The notes: a model not told the origin generated them from the letters alone. Shown: positions 1 through 9,420, counted from the first letter of the stretch. The stretch: DNA of 64,000 bases from Shewanella litoralis (GCF_009828585.1 NZ_WSRZ01000012.1:62001-126000); one strand, 5' to 3'. Numbers and translations are program-made.

Positions 1-1309
1 GTCTTCCTCTATCATCAATATCGACGACCTTCCCTGTCTGTAAAATCCATCGCGTTTCACCCATTAAATTGATCAGTTGGTACTCTATCCTTTGACTGGT
101 ACATCGGCCTCGGCGTACATCAATGATTGATCGTAAAAAACGGAACTTATCTTGCGGATGAATCGCATCAACCCAAATTTTAGGTGTTTGGTTTAACTCA
201 GCCACGGAACAACACAAAATATCTGCACTATAACGATTAATCTTCATGGCCTGGCTGTCAACGTCCCAGTCCCAAACCCCTAATTCACTGCTGTCGAGTA
301 CCAGATCCAATTGCTCTTTACTTTGTAATAAGGCTTGCTCTGCTTTTTTTTGTTTGGTGATGTCAAGAAAACCGGCAATCACCAAAAAGCCGTTATTTTC
401 GACATTGCGTCTGCACGTTATGGTGATATGGGTGTAAATAATGGACCCGTCTTTCGCCACAAAACGTTTGTCCATTTCATATTCATCAATGTCGCCCTTC
501 ACCATCTTGTCGTATAACAATAAGTCTTTATTTAAATCATCTGGATATGTTAATTCTACCCAAGTGCGCGCTTTTAACTCACTCTCTGTGTAACCAAACA
601 TTTGGCACAAATATGGATTCACTTTAAGCCAATATTTAGCTTTAGAAGTAATCGATATACCAATATTACCGATATCGAATTGATTTTTAAAAAGAAAGTC
701 TTCTTGAAGCTTTACCTGCATGTCGCGTTCACGAAATACTATTTTCGCCAGTAAGTGACCTATCACCATGGTTAACAGTGGAAATATAATTAAGATCGGC
801 AATGAGACTTGTAATAACGAGTCAATGGCTTGATTGAGCGGTAATAACAATAACGATGACAACAAAACAAGGTGAACAACAACACCAAATAGATAAAACG
901 CTCGTTTACTAATTTGATCAAGGTGGTCTTTGCGGTAATGGCGCCAAATAGCTCCCATAAAACCACTGCAGAATAACATCAGGATCCCGACCAACGCCCC
1001 AGAGCCCCCAAGGTTGTATCGATATAACGCCATGCAAGCCGAAGCGATAATGGTAGGAATAAACCCAAAAAACAACCCAGAAAGACACAAAAGTACAGAA
1101 CGAGTATCGAACAGTAGCCCTTCTTGGAAAGCGAATGGATTCATCATAATAATCACACCAAAGATACCAATCAGCACACCCATGCTAAATTGCCATGCAA
1201 ATAAGTGAGATTGACGTTGATGAGAAGGAAAAAGCGAATACAAGTATACCAACGCTAACAACAGCGCAGCATTTTCGAAAAAAGAGAAAAAGATATTCAG
1301 ATTTACCAT
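1..1309 (-). CDS. LytS-type 5TM / PAS sensor protein, 3' end outside window
   Basis: The reading frame opens with ATG at 1309, behind an AAGGGA ribosome site, and stays open to the left edge, so the C-terminal output domain is not visible. The first ~190 residues form several hydrophobic segments containing FQEGLLFDTRSV and LGGSGALVG, a pattern typical of the 5TM receptor domain of LytS/YhcK proteins. Two PAS/PAC domains follow: one around FDIGNIGISIT...FGYTESEL and ending in FLDITKQKKAEQ, and one starting near LDLVLDSSELGVWDWD. In Shewanella such proteins usually end in GGDEF, EAL or histidine-kinase domains, but which one applies here cannot be told. It is a membrane signal-transduction protein with unknown ligand. 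Confidence 0.8.
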   Translation of the reverse strand, partial: MVNLNIFFSFFENAALLLALVYLYSLFPSHQRQSHLFAWQFSMGVLIGIFGVIIMMNPFAFQEGLLFDTRSVLLCLSGLFFGFIPTIIASACMALYRYNLGGSGALVGILMLFCSGFMGAIWRHYRKDHLDQISKRAFYLFGVVVHLVLLSSLLLLPLNQAIDSLLQVSLPILIIFPLLTMVIGHLLAKIVFRERDMQVKLQEDFLFKNQFDIGNIGISITSKAKYWLKVNPYLCQMFGYTESELKARTWVELTYPDDLNKDLLLYDKMVKGDIDEYEMDKRFVAKDGSIIYTHITITCRRNVENNGFLVIAGFLDITKQKKAEQALLQSKEQLDLVLDSSELGVWDWDVDSQAMKINRYSADILCCSVAELNQTPKIWVDAIHPQDKFRFLRSIIDVRRGRCTSQRIEYQLINLMGETRWILQTGKVVDIDDRGR

Positions 1310-1727
1310 CTACACATTCCCTTAAGCATCCTTAACAAGCTCATTTGCATCCTTGCAGTCTTTAATTAGTGTAGCAGAATCAAACAAATGACATGATTCT
1401 TTTGTACTTTATACCGTATGAGAGGTCATTAATAAATGCCAAATAGCATTTATTAAAAGAACTCAACTTGATGATTCACCATGTTAGCACTCGCTAGGCG
1501 ATTATTTCATCTTATCAAACTACCGTTATCACCACCAATTGATACCCCATAAAAGACAAACTAAGCCTTGATCACAGTTTGCCATCAAAACACCGACTAT
1601 GTAGTAAAAGCACCGACAATTAATGCGTTACAGATCGTTATTTAGAGGTGAATCACACAATATCCTTCACCATGTTGGTACTTTTACTACAGAGAAAATT
1701 TAAAATTAACATACAGGGGTTCTACTT
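1310..1727. other. intergenic region between sensor and Fe-alcohol dehydrogenase
   Basis: No gene is seen. The stretch carries a 14-base inverted pair, GTAGTAAAAGCACC at 1601-1614 and GGTACTTTTACTAC at 1677-1690 (13 of 14 positions complementary). The short phrase CACCATGTTRGYACT also occurs twice, near 1478 and 1669. Both could belong to the promoter region of the alcohol dehydrogenase gene. Confidence 0.5.
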
Positions 1728-2876
1728 ATGGCGACTAAATTTTTTATTCCAAGTGTCAACATACTCGGTCAAGGCAGTGTCGATGAAGCCATTAATGATA
1801 TTAAAGCGCTCGGCTTTACTAAAGCATTAATCGTAACTGATAAACCATTAGTCAATATCGGCCTAGTGGCCAGAGTACAAGACAAACTAAATACCCAGGG
1901 TATTGAAGTGGTGATCTTTGACGGCGTACAACCAAATCCTACAACAGGCAATGTTACTGCGGGGCTAGAGTTACTCACCAGTAATCAATGTGACTTTATT
2001 ATCTCTTTAGGCGGCGGCTCACCGCATGATTGTGCTAAAGGCATCGCGCTTGTAGCAACAAATGGCGGTCATATCAAAGATTATGAAGGTGTTGATGTGT
2101 CTAAAAAGCCACAAATGCCGCTGGTTGCCATTAACACCACTGCAGGCACCGCGAGTGAAATGACTCGTTTTTGTATTATTACCGACGAAGCCAGACACAT
2201 TAAAATGGCCATCGTTGATAAAAATACCACGCCGATTTTATCAGTAAACGATCCTGAACTGATGTTAGAAAAGCCAGCTGCATTGACCGCAGCAACGGGA
2301 ATGGACGCGCTAACTCACGCTATTGAAGCTTATGTATCTATTGCCGCAAACCCCATTACTGATGCTTGTGCAATTAAAGCTATCGAACTTATCAAAGCAA
2401 ACTTAGTCAACGCCGTTAAAAAAGGTGATGACATTAATGCCAGAGAACAAATGGCCTATGCGCAATTCCTAGCGGGTATGGCATTCAATAATGCCAGTTT
2501 AGGTTATGTGCACGCTATGGCACATCAATTAGGTGGGTTCTATGACCTACCACACGGTGTATGTAATGCTTTACTATTGCCTCATGTTCAAGCTTATAAC
2601 GCTCAGGTTGTGCCTCAACGCTTAAGTGATGTGGCCAAAGCAATGGGTGTTGATGTGAGTTCATTAACCGCTGAGCAAGGGGCCAGTGCCGCAATTGACG
2701 CCATAAAAACATTATCAGTAGCCGTTAATATTCCTGCCAATCTAACCGAGTTAGGGGTTAAAGCAGAAGACATTCCAACGCTAGCAGATAACGCCTTAAA
2801 AGATGCTTGTGGCTTTACTAACCCTAAACAAGCGACGCATGAGGAAATTTGTCAGATTTTTACTAACGCACTATAA
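1728..2876 (+). CDS. iron-containing alcohol dehydrogenase (YiaY/AdhB type)
   Basis: This 382-residue protein has the normal length and pattern of group III Fe-dependent alcohol dehydrogenases, which interconvert primary alcohols and aldehydes with NAD(H) in the cytoplasm. The nucleotide site [11 protein letters not shown] is present, followed by [16 protein letters not shown]. The metal ligands are visible in [12 protein letters not shown] (Asp and His) and in [17 protein letters not shown] (two His). It starts at ATG 1728 after the AGGGG of ACAGGGG, is a single-gene unit, and ends in a strong terminator at 2901. The family contains YiaY and Zymomonas AdhII; the natural substrate cannot be told from sequence. 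Confidence 0.95.
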   Translation: MATKFFIPSVNILGQGSVDEAINDIKALGFTKALIVTDKPLVNIGLVARVQDKLNTQGIEVVIFDGVQPNPTTGNVTAGLELLTSNQCDFIISLGGGSPHDCAKGIALVATNGGHIKDYEGVDVSKKPQMPLVAINTTAGTASEMTRFCIITDEARHIKMAIVDKNTTPILSVNDPELMLEKPAALTAATGMDALTHAIEAYVSIAANPITDACAIKAIELIKANLVNAVKKGDDINAREQMAYAQFLAGMAFNNASLGYVHAMAHQLGGFYDLPHGVCNALLLPHVQAYNAQVVPQRLSDVAKAMGVDVSSLTAEQGASAAIDAIKTLSVAVNIPANLTELGVKAEDIPTLADNALKDACGFTNPKQATHEEICQIFTNAL

Positions 2877-2898
2877 AGGTTAAATTTAGCTTCACGTT

Positions 2899-2933
2899 TT
2901 AACGCTCTCAGCGTGCTGAGAGCGTTATTTTTA
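2899..2933 (+). terminator. Rho-independent terminator of the Fe-alcohol dehydrogenase gene
   Basis: A perfect 12-base inverted repeat (AACGCTCTCAGC at 2901-2912 and its complement at 2915-2926) is followed by ATTTTTA. Confidence 0.9.
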
Positions 2934-3101
2934 TGCGAGTAAACTCTCGGCTTTTAAATCGAATATTCAACAATGACAATAGGTTATTTATAATTTAGTA
3001 AAAAGTGATGCATAGATCTAAGTTCTCGAAATAACCATTGACCAAAACAAAAAATAAGGACTATGATGAAACCACTTAGATAGCGAATAGGTAGGTAAAT
3101 A

Positions 3102-3467
3102 ATGACAGCAATCACTCATGTATATAATTACACCGTTCGATGCCCGCACTATAAAGAAAATGAAAAACCCGCAACATGGCTCAACCATATCGAAGTTAAT
3201 CAATCTTGTGAAATCGCATTAGATCGCATCACCAAATGGCATAACCTTTCAGGCACAAAATCTTTTGAACTCAATGATTTTGTCGTGAGAAAAGCAGATA
3301 ACGAAGAAGCTTATTTTGCCATGCAAAGTAGCCGACTAAAGCATGATGGACATGCGTTAGTCACTTTCAAAATATATTTAGATAACTGCTGCCAAGAAGC
3401 CTCTCCAAATACGATTATGGAGCACTTAATCGAAGATTATCAGCACCGTATTGCTAAAGTTGAATAA
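3102..3467 (+). CDS. conserved hypothetical protein, 121 aa
   Basis: I do not recognise a named family. The ATG at 3102 follows a good ribosome site (AGGTAGG, 3090-3096). The protein is soluble, with no signal peptide or membrane segment, and has an N-terminal YNYTVRCPHYKENEKPATWL stretch and two Cys close together (DNCCQ). It stands alone between the alcohol dehydrogenase and a convergent thioesterase and ends before a clear hairpin terminator, which supports a real expressed gene. Function unknown. Confidence 0.7.
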   Translation: MTAITHVYNYTVRCPHYKENEKPATWLNHIEVNQSCEIALDRITKWHNLSGTKSFELNDFVVRKADNEEAYFAMQSSRLKHDGHALVTFKIYLDNCCQEASPNTIMEHLIEDYQHRIAKVE

Positions 3468-3517
3468 GCATTACAGTCCAATTCAATGACAGCTTGTACA
3501 TTGATATAACGAATTTT

Positions 3518-3554
3518 CAGGAGCAAATAATCCCTTTATTTGCTCCTTTTGTTT
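3518..3554 (+). terminator. terminator between convergent genes
   Basis: An 11-base perfect stem, GGAGCAAATAA (3520-3530) and TTATTTGCTCC (3536-3546), is followed by TTTTGTTT on the plus strand. It ends the 121-aa gene and may also serve the convergent thioesterase gene, although the minus-strand T run is poor. Confidence 0.85.
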
Positions 3555-3559
3555 CAAAC

Positions 3560-3928
3560 TTAAGCCGCATTTGCACGCATACCGTGTGGGATAGGCAACC
3601 CATTTTCATTAATATTCACAAACACCATTTTATCTATAAACGCGATAGGGGCATGATTCACTTTATTGCGAATTTTACAACGCACGGTCACCGAGCTTTG
3701 TCCAAGACTAACGAGCTCAAAACCAAATTCAATAATGTCACCCACATAAGCTGGCGCCATAAAGTTAATTTCAGAAATGACTTTAGCAATATGAAATTGG
3801 CTGCGCATTTGGCAACTGGCAAAAATAGTCGCTTCTTCATTCACCCAGCTGAGTAATTGTCCGCAACACAAACTTTGGCTACTGTTAAGGTTAATTGGCA
3901 TAACCATATGGCGTGTAAAATATTTCAT
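3560..3928 (-). CDS. acyl-CoA thioesterase, hotdog fold (YciA/BACH-like)
   Basis: The 122-residue protein matches the 4HBT/hotdog family of cytoplasmic acyl-CoA hydrolases. It has the N-terminal block MVMPINLNSSQSLCCGQLLSWVNEEA, corresponding to the conserved N-x4-G-x-LLxWxDxxA pattern, and the later block INFMAPAYVGDIIEFGFELVSLGQSS, which is the typical F-x-x-P...GD segment. It would hydrolyse acyl-CoA to free CoA and fatty acid. The start at 3928 follows a GAGGTC ribosome site. It is a single gene, convergent with the 121-aa gene. Chain-length preference is unknown. Confidence 0.85.
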   Translation of the reverse strand: MKYFTRHMVMPINLNSSQSLCCGQLLSWVNEEATIFASCQMRSQFHIAKVISEINFMAPAYVGDIIEFGFELVSLGQSSVTVRCKIRNKVNHAPIAFIDKMVFVNINENGLPIPHGMRANAA

Positions 3929-4090
3929 GATGACCTCGCGATTTATCTATTCATTTTATGCCACCAGGCATATACCTCATAATAGGTAGCAACGTTCAGG
4001 CCAACTATTTACCTGTTATTATTCAATTAGATAAAATCCACGACCAACATAACAACGTAAAAATGCTCGAATTAAAGGCAATTATGCACC

Positions 4091-4122
4091 AAAAAAATAC
4101 AAAGACCGCATTGCGGCCTTGG
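4091..4122 (-). terminator. terminator of ltaE
   Basis: Read on the minus strand, AAGGCCGCAATGCGGTCTTT folds into a stem (CCGC/GCGG with flanking pairs) and is followed by GTATTTTTTT. It lies 20 bases after the ltaE stop codon. Confidence 0.8.
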
Positions 4123-4142
4123 TATTTAACAAGTAGCTTATG

Positions 4143-5162
4143 TTACTTAACAAGGAGGATAGCTTGCTTGAGCTCATGAACAAATGTGGTGATGTCGTGC
4201 TGGTTGATATCATTATGTGTCACGAGACGTAATTGCTGACTAGCGCTGATTAATATCCCTTTACGACTTAACGCATGTGCTAACACAATTGGATTAATAT
4301 GTTCTGCTAGCTTGGCAAATACCATATTGGTTTGCACGCTTGCAATATCGACATTTAGCTCGGGGATGTCCGCCAATAATAGTGCTAAACGTTTCGCATT
4401 GTGATGGTCTTCTGCCAGGCGATCTACTTGCTCAGTCATGGCTAACTTAGCCGCTGCGGCTATGATCCCCGCCTGTCTCATGCCACCACCGAGCATTTTG
4501 CGCCATCGCGTCGCTTTAGCGATTAATCGCTCATCGCCTAACAAAATCGAACCAATAGGCGCACATAAACCTTTAGAGAGACAAATGGAAACCGAGTCAA
4601 AATATTGAGTAATATCAGCAATCGCAATCCCTTGAGCCACAGCAGCATTCGCGACCCGCGCACCATCTAGGTGTATTTTTAAGCCACGATTAAAAGCCAA
4701 TGTTTGCGCTTGTGCTAAATAATCTTGGCTAAGCACTTTACCACCAATAGTGTTTTCTAAACTCAATAAGCGAGTGCGGGCAAAATGCACATCATCAGGC
4801 TTAATTGCGGCTTCGATGTCACTGAGTAAAATACTGCCATCCGCTTGATTATTTAGCGGTTGAGGTTGAATACTGCCTAAAACGGCTGCTCCGCCACCTT
4901 CAAACTTATAATTATGTGCTTGCTGGCCACACAAATATTCATCACCACGTTCACAATGAGCCATAAGAGCCAACAAATTAGCTTGAGTGCCCGAACTGAC
5001 AAATAATGCACCGTCAAAGCCAAACATGTCAGCGGCCATGTCTTGCAAACTATTAACCGTGGGATCATCACCGTAAACATCATCACCCACTTCAGCTTGT
5101 GCCATCGCTGCACGCATAGCTTGGGTGGGTTTAGTTACGGTATCACTTCGAAAATCAATCAT
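4143..5162 (-). CDS. ltaE: low-specificity L-threonine aldolase
   Basis: This 339-residue PLP enzyme cleaves L-threonine or L-allo-threonine to glycine and acetaldehyde in the cytoplasm. It starts with the hallmark MIDFRSDTVTKPT and contains GDDVYGDDPTVN, the SSGTQAN phosphate-binding loop, HLDGARVANA, and the PLP lysine in CLSKGLCAPIGS (about K197). Length and motif order are normal for LtaE, so it looks intact. It is probably monocistronic: a terminator follows at 4091 and tpx lies upstream on the same strand across a 47-base gap. Confidence 0.95.
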   Translation of the reverse strand: MIDFRSDTVTKPTQAMRAAMAQAEVGDDVYGDDPTVNSLQDMAADMFGFDGALFVSSGTQANLLALMAHCERGDEYLCGQQAHNYKFEGGGAAVLGSIQPQPLNNQADGSILLSDIEAAIKPDDVHFARTRLLSLENTIGGKVLSQDYLAQAQTLAFNRGLKIHLDGARVANAAVAQGIAIADITQYFDSVSICLSKGLCAPIGSILLGDERLIAKATRWRKMLGGGMRQAGIIAAAAKLAMTEQVDRLAEDHHNAKRLALLLADIPELNVDIASVQTNMVFAKLAEHINPIVLAHALSRKGILISASQQLRLVTHNDINQHDITTFVHELKQAILLVK

Positions 5163-5209
5163 GAGTTACTCTATTTTATCAAAGGTATATTGTTAAACAG
5201 TCAAATAGA

Positions 5210-5800
5210 CTATTTGGCTGCTGCAATCTCGGTAAGCGCGGTTAATGCTGCATCATAATCAGGGTGTTCACTCACTTCAGTAACCAGCTCGTGATATTTT
5301 AAAATGCCCTGGGCATCAATGATAAAAATAGAACGTGCAAGTAGACCGCGGTCTTTAATTAACAAACCGTATTTTTCACCAAAGTCACGCCATACAGAAT
5401 CCGACAGCACTTTAATCTTATCTACATTTTCAGTTTGGCAAAAACGTTTTTGAGCAAAAGGTAAGTCTTCACTTACCGTTAGCATTACGACATCTGCGCT
5501 AAAGTTAGCAAACTCTTTATTAAACCGTTTGGTTTGTAATGCGCAAACTCCGGTATCTAGACTGGGTACTGCACTGATGAGTACCGTTTTACCTTTAAAG
5601 TCACTTAAGCTAATAGGATTAAACTTCTCGTCGACCACTTTAAACAGTGGCGCTGGAGCTCCTATGTTAGGTATTTGACCTTCAAGTGCGACAGGATGAC
5701 CACCCATCGTAATCATGGTTTTATCACCAGCAAAGCTGAGACTACTGACAACAGACGCTGATACTAAGGTCATTACTGCAAGGGTCGTGATTAATTTCAT
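5210..5800 (-). CDS. tpx: thiol peroxidase with N-terminal signal peptide (periplasmic Tpx)
   Basis: The body of this 196-residue protein is a Tpx-type peroxiredoxin. The peroxidatic Cys sits in PSLDTGVC (about C86) and the resolving Cys in KRFCQ (about C121), the 35-residue spacing expected of Tpx. It would reduce hydrogen or lipid hydroperoxides. Unlike E. coli Tpx (168 residues, no leader), it begins with a 24-residue hydrophobic leader, MKLITTLAVMTLVSASVVSS followed by LSFAG, which looks like a Sec signal peptide. The enzyme is therefore predicted to act in the periplasm, and its electron donor there is unknown. It lies between mscS and ltaE on the same strand, with a terminator upstream. 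Confidence 0.92.
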   Translation of the reverse strand: MKLITTLAVMTLVSASVVSSLSFAGDKTMITMGGHPVALEGQIPNIGAPAPLFKVVDEKFNPISLSDFKGKTVLISAVPSLDTGVCALQTKRFNKEFANFSADVVMLTVSEDLPFAQKRFCQTENVDKIKVLSDSVWRDFGEKYGLLIKDRGLLARSIFIIDAQGILKYHELVTEVSEHPDYDAALTALTEIAAAK

Positions 5801-5814
5801 ACAAACTCCTGGTA

Positions 5815-5842
5815 TAAAAAAACCAGCAAATGCTGGTTTTTG
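5815..5842 (-). terminator. terminator of mscS-like gene
   Basis: On the minus strand AAAAACCAGCATTTGCTGGTTTTTTT forms a near-perfect AACCAGCA/TGCTGGTT stem followed by a T run, 25 bases after the mscS-like stop codon. Confidence 0.88.
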
Positions 5843-5866
5843 TTGATAAACATACGTTGCCGTAAT

Positions 5867-6700
5867 TTATTTTGCTGGAACTTCTTTCACATGTAAATCC
5901 ATTTGTGGGAATGGAATTTCAATTTCAGCAGCATCTAATGCATTTTTGATTTGCTCAAGCAATTCAAAGCGAACTGGCCAGTAGTCACCAGTGCTAACCC
6001 AAGGACGTACCACAAAGTTAATTGATGAATCTGCAAGCTCAGCTAAACCAATTGTGTATCCTGGATCTTTCAATACTAATGAGTGGCTATCTAATACATC
6101 AGCAATAACTTTCTTGGTTGTTGCAATATCAGCAGTGTAAGACACACCGATGGTTAAATCGATACGACGCTTTTCTAATGCTGAATAGTTAGTGATTGTG
6201 CCGTTCATGATGGCTGAGTTAGGTGCAATAATCACTTTGTTGTCACCCGTGCGTAAACGTGTTGAGAAAATAGTAATTTCATCAACAACACCCGCAGTAC
6301 CTGCCGCTTCAATAAAGTCACCAACACGACATGGACGGAATAACACCATCAACACGCCTGAAGCAAAGTTAGATAAAGAACCTTGTAATGCCAAACCAAC
6401 AGCTAAACCGGCGGCACCGATAACGGCAACAAGTGACGCGGTTTGTACACCAACCTGACCCAGTGTAGCGATTATGGTAAATACAAACACCAATGCCCAG
6501 GCTAAGTTTCCAACAAATGATACAACCGTCGCATCAACTTTACGGCTGTTTAACACTTTAACCGTTACGCGTTTTGCAACGCCAGCAAGATATTTACCTA
6601 TAATAAAGATAACAATTGCGGCTAACGCTTTTAGACCATATGTCATAAAGAACTCTGGTGCTTTCTCTATTAGTCCGTCTAAACCTTCTAGGTGTTCCAT
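5867..6700 (-). CDS. mscS: small-conductance mechanosensitive channel, MscS family
   Basis: I place the start at ATG 6700 (MEHLEGLDGL), 277 residues, because GGGAGAG precedes it at the right distance. A longer frame would run into the upstream OmpA gene. The protein has three membrane segments; the third is the Gly/Ala-rich pore helix AAGLAVGLALQGSLSNFASG. This is followed by the MscS beta domain (FRPCRVGDFIEAAGTAGVVDEI, IIAPNSAIMNGTITNYS) and the C-terminal alpha/beta domain. It would open under membrane tension to release solutes during hypo-osmotic shock. It is the small, E. coli MscS-sized type, lies just downstream of an OmpA-like gene, and ends in its own terminator. Confidence 0.95.
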   Translation of the reverse strand: MEHLEGLDGLIEKAPEFFMTYGLKALAAIVIFIIGKYLAGVAKRVTVKVLNSRKVDATVVSFVGNLAWALVFVFTIIATLGQVGVQTASLVAVIGAAGLAVGLALQGSLSNFASGVLMVLFRPCRVGDFIEAAGTAGVVDEITIFSTRLRTGDNKVIIAPNSAIMNGTITNYSALEKRRIDLTIGVSYTADIATTKKVIADVLDSHSLVLKDPGYTIGLAELADSSINFVVRPWVSTGDYWPVRFELLEQIKNALDAAEIEIPFPQMDLHVKEVPAK

Positions 6701-6725
6701 TTTTCTCTCCCTTAAATTAGCAGAA

Positions 6726-7373
6726 TTATTCTGCCGAAATGATGAACTCAACTCTCCGATTACGCTGACGCCCTTCTACTGTGGCATTATCCGCTGCCGG
6801 CTTTTTGTTACTCATCCCCACAACATCAATTGATGCGGGTTGAAATTGGTATTCATTAATCAATAATTCTTTAATCGCATTAGCACGCTTAAGTGATAAC
6901 GCCATGTTAATTGCTTCACTACCTAAAATATCGGTGTGCCCTTCTAAACGAACACTCACTTGAGGGTGCTGCTCAATATATTGTTGCACTCTAACCAGTG
7001 TTGGGCGCTGAGTTAGCAACACATTAGCTTTATCAAAGTCAAAATACACTGGCTGAAGGATTGAACCAAAACAATCTGCGGCAACATTAACATCAGGTTG
7101 TTGTCGACATTGTTCGGCAATTAATGCGGCATTATTAGTAATAGTTGCACCAATTTCGCCTTCATCAAACTCATCGTCATCGTCGCCATCTTCATCAACA
7201 ATCAAGATGTCAGTATCAATACAACCATTGGCCATAACCACAGTATTGACCGGTGTGTCTTTGCAGGCATCTTTCTTGTCAGGGACACCATCAAAATCGG
7301 TATCGACCCAAGCCAATGCGCTGTGAGTAAAAAAGATGAAAGTGAACAATGTCAAAGTACGAACGATAGTCAT
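6726..7373 (-). CDS. OmpA-family peptidoglycan-binding outer-membrane protein
   Basis: The 215-residue protein has a signal peptide (MTIVRTLTLFTFIFFTHSALA) followed by a thrombospondin type-3-like calcium motif, DTDFDGVPDKKDACKDTP. A strongly acidic linker (DEDGDDDDEFDEGE) follows, then an OmpA C-terminal domain from about residue 105 (QPVYFDFDKANVL, LEGHTDILGSEAINMALSLKRA, RQRNRRVEFI). Such proteins anchor the outer membrane or a barrel partner to peptidoglycan. There is no room for an eight-stranded barrel, so it is a periplasmic or outer-membrane linker. It lies 25 bases upstream of the mscS-like gene, suggesting co-transcription. Confidence 0.9.
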   Translation of the reverse strand: MTIVRTLTLFTFIFFTHSALAWVDTDFDGVPDKKDACKDTPVNTVVMANGCIDTDILIVDEDGDDDDEFDEGEIGATITNNAALIAEQCRQQPDVNVAADCFGSILQPVYFDFDKANVLLTQRPTLVRVQQYIEQHPQVSVRLEGHTDILGSEAINMALSLKRANAIKELLINEYQFQPASIDVVGMSNKKPAADNATVEGRQRNRRVEFIISAE

Positions 7374-7904
7374 AAGAACCCCTTCGACATAGTATCGAGA
7401 TGCATGAATAAAACATATTTTAACTGTTTATCAACAAAATTAAAAGACAATACTTAATAATCAATACCTTGCAAAACAGCTGTCACAAAAATGTCATTGT
7501 TATATGGTAAGTCTATCGGCCGCGTATCAAAAAACCTAATCGATTAACCGCTCACATTACATTCAAAAACTTACAACTCACTAACAAGTAACCCTTTTTA
7601 TTTTTAGTACGGACACAATTGCTAACAGGGTTAACCTCTCTGTTCCCCGCATTAACATTGACTTTATCGCCGCTAAAAGGGTATATAAGGTTAGCTTTTT
7701 GGTGTTTGGTCAGCTTTTAGCATCAAAATGACATAATTTCTTATAAAAATTAACCAATAAGGTCGCTCAGCAATGCAATCGCTTTAATTTTGTTCTTTTT
7801 CACAAGAACGGGTTGAGGTGCATTACTAGACGATCAATGCAAACAAATAATTTCTGTGTCGACATTTTCGCACAGGCAATCACAAGCTTAAGGTGGAAGA
7901 CTTA
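7374..7904. other. long divergent intergenic region before the POT transporter
   Basis: No gene is seen. The region must hold both divergent promoters. A small hairpin (GTTCTT, six bases, AAGAAC; about 7793-7810) lies in the presumed leader of the peptide transporter. No recognised riboswitch fold was found. Confidence 0.4.
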
Positions 7905-9374
7905 ATGAGTGAAGCAAAACCACAAGGAACGATGTTTGGACACCCTAAAGGGCTGTTCTTACTGTTTACAACGGAATTATGGGAACGCTTTAGCTACTAT
8001 GCTATGCGGGCAATCCTGGTACTTTATTTAGTTGATAAAGTTCAAACAGAAGGCGGTCACGGGCTTGGCTGGAGTCAAGCTGATGCTATTTCGCTATATG
8101 GCACATTTACTGGTTTGGTATATTTAACCCCGCTGATTGGTGGATGGCTAGCAGATGCTCATTTGGGGCAACGCAAAGCAATCTATATTGGCGGCTTTTT
8201 GATGGCTGCTGGACAATTTTTATTAGGTACTCCTCATGCATGGGTACCTGGCATGGAAATCGAAATGTTTTATTTGGGCCTAGGTACCTTAATATTAGGT
8301 AACGGCCTTTTCAAACCAAATATCTCAACCATGGTTGGTGATCTCTACGAGGAAGGTGATCATCGTCGTGACGGTGCATTTACTATTTTCTACATGGGTA
8401 TCAACGTCGGAGCTTTCTTATCTGGTATCGTTGTAGGCTCTGTAGTTGCAGCATACGATGGTAATTTCCAAGCTGGCTTTATTTGTGCAGGTATCGGTAT
8501 GATTGCATCTTTAATCATCCAATTTTTCTTCGCGCAAAAACTCCTTGGTGATATCGGTACTGTACCTGCTGCTAAACTTGAGCAAAGCAAAAATGAAGCA
8601 AAAGGCGAAGTTCGCAAAGAACCGTTAACTAAAATTGAACGTGACCGTATTAAAGTCATCATGGTAATGGGTTTATTTACCATCGTTTTCTGGGCTGGCT
8701 TTGAGCAAGCCGGTGGTTTAATGAACTTGTTCACTAACGATTTTACTGACCGTATGATTGGCTCATGGGAAGTTCCTACCACTTGGTTCCAATCACTTAA
8801 CGCGATGTTCATTGTTCTTTTCGCACCAGTTATTGCCTCAATTTGGATTAAACTTGGCAAAAATGAACCTAACTCACCTGTCAAATTTGCTTTAGGCTTA
8901 TTCTTTTTAGCCGTAGGCTTCTTGTTTATGATAGGTGCTGTACTTGAAATGGGCGGCGACGCATCAGTCAAGTCAAGTATGTGGTGGTTAGTGGGAGCTT
9001 ACTTCTTCCACACTATGGGTGAACTGTGTTTATCACCTATTGGTTTATCAATGGTGACTAAGCTTGCTCCACTGCGTATAGCTTCGTTAATGATGGGTGC
9101 ATGGTTCCTGTTTATTGCTGCAGCAAACAAAATTGGTGGTCTAGTAGGCTCATTAATTGGTCATGGTGGTAGTGTTGAAGACCAATTAGCTAACGCAATG
9201 GCAATCTTTGCCGGTATCGCGATTACGTCTGTACTTTCAGGTATTATATTATACCTAATGGCAGATAAGCTGGTTGATTGGATGCATGGCGCTGAAGGTA
9301 AGCACGATTCTGAAGAGCAAGTTTTAGAAGAAGAAATCGCTGTTACTGCTGAGCATGAAGCAATTAAGCGTTAA
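7905..9374 (+). CDS. proton-dependent di-/tripeptide transporter, POT/PTR2 family
   Basis: This inner-membrane symporter imports small peptides with protons. The N-terminal signature ELWERFSYYAMRAILVLYLV contains the family's ExxERFxYY motif for proton coupling and peptide binding. PLIGGWLADAHLGQRK and FKPNISTMVGDLY are further POT motifs. The length (489 residues, about 14 membrane segments) is normal, with a hydrophilic loop rich in Lys/Glu near residues 220-245. ATG 7905 is preferred over the in-frame GTG at 7893 because AGGTGG (7891-7896) is its ribosome site. A single gene, closed by a strong terminator. Confidence 0.95.
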   Translation: MSEAKPQGTMFGHPKGLFLLFTTELWERFSYYAMRAILVLYLVDKVQTEGGHGLGWSQADAISLYGTFTGLVYLTPLIGGWLADAHLGQRKAIYIGGFLMAAGQFLLGTPHAWVPGMEIEMFYLGLGTLILGNGLFKPNISTMVGDLYEEGDHRRDGAFTIFYMGINVGAFLSGIVVGSVVAAYDGNFQAGFICAGIGMIASLIIQFFFAQKLLGDIGTVPAAKLEQSKNEAKGEVRKEPLTKIERDRIKVIMVMGLFTIVFWAGFEQAGGLMNLFTNDFTDRMIGSWEVPTTWFQSLNAMFIVLFAPVIASIWIKLGKNEPNSPVKFALGLFFLAVGFLFMIGAVLEMGGDASVKSSMWWLVGAYFFHTMGELCLSPIGLSMVTKLAPLRIASLMMGAWFLFIAAANKIGGLVGSLIGHGGSVEDQLANAMAIFAGIAITSVLSGIILYLMADKLVDWMHGAEGKHDSEEQVLEEEIAVTAEHEAIKR

Positions 9375-9420
9375 TAAAGTCGATTATAAAGTGATGGTTT
9401 AACCATAATCATTACGATAA

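Noticed and set aside
1567-1590. possible FNR/CRP-like site TTGATCACAG...CATCAAAA
   Set aside because: The half-site spacing (10 bases) fits neither the FNR nor the CRP consensus.
6474-6833. 119-residue plus-strand frame over mscS and ompA genes
   Set aside because: Antisense shadow of two well-supported genes.
8390-8971. 193-residue minus-strand frame inside the POT transporter
   Set aside because: It is a shadow of a membrane-protein gene and its translation has no family pattern.
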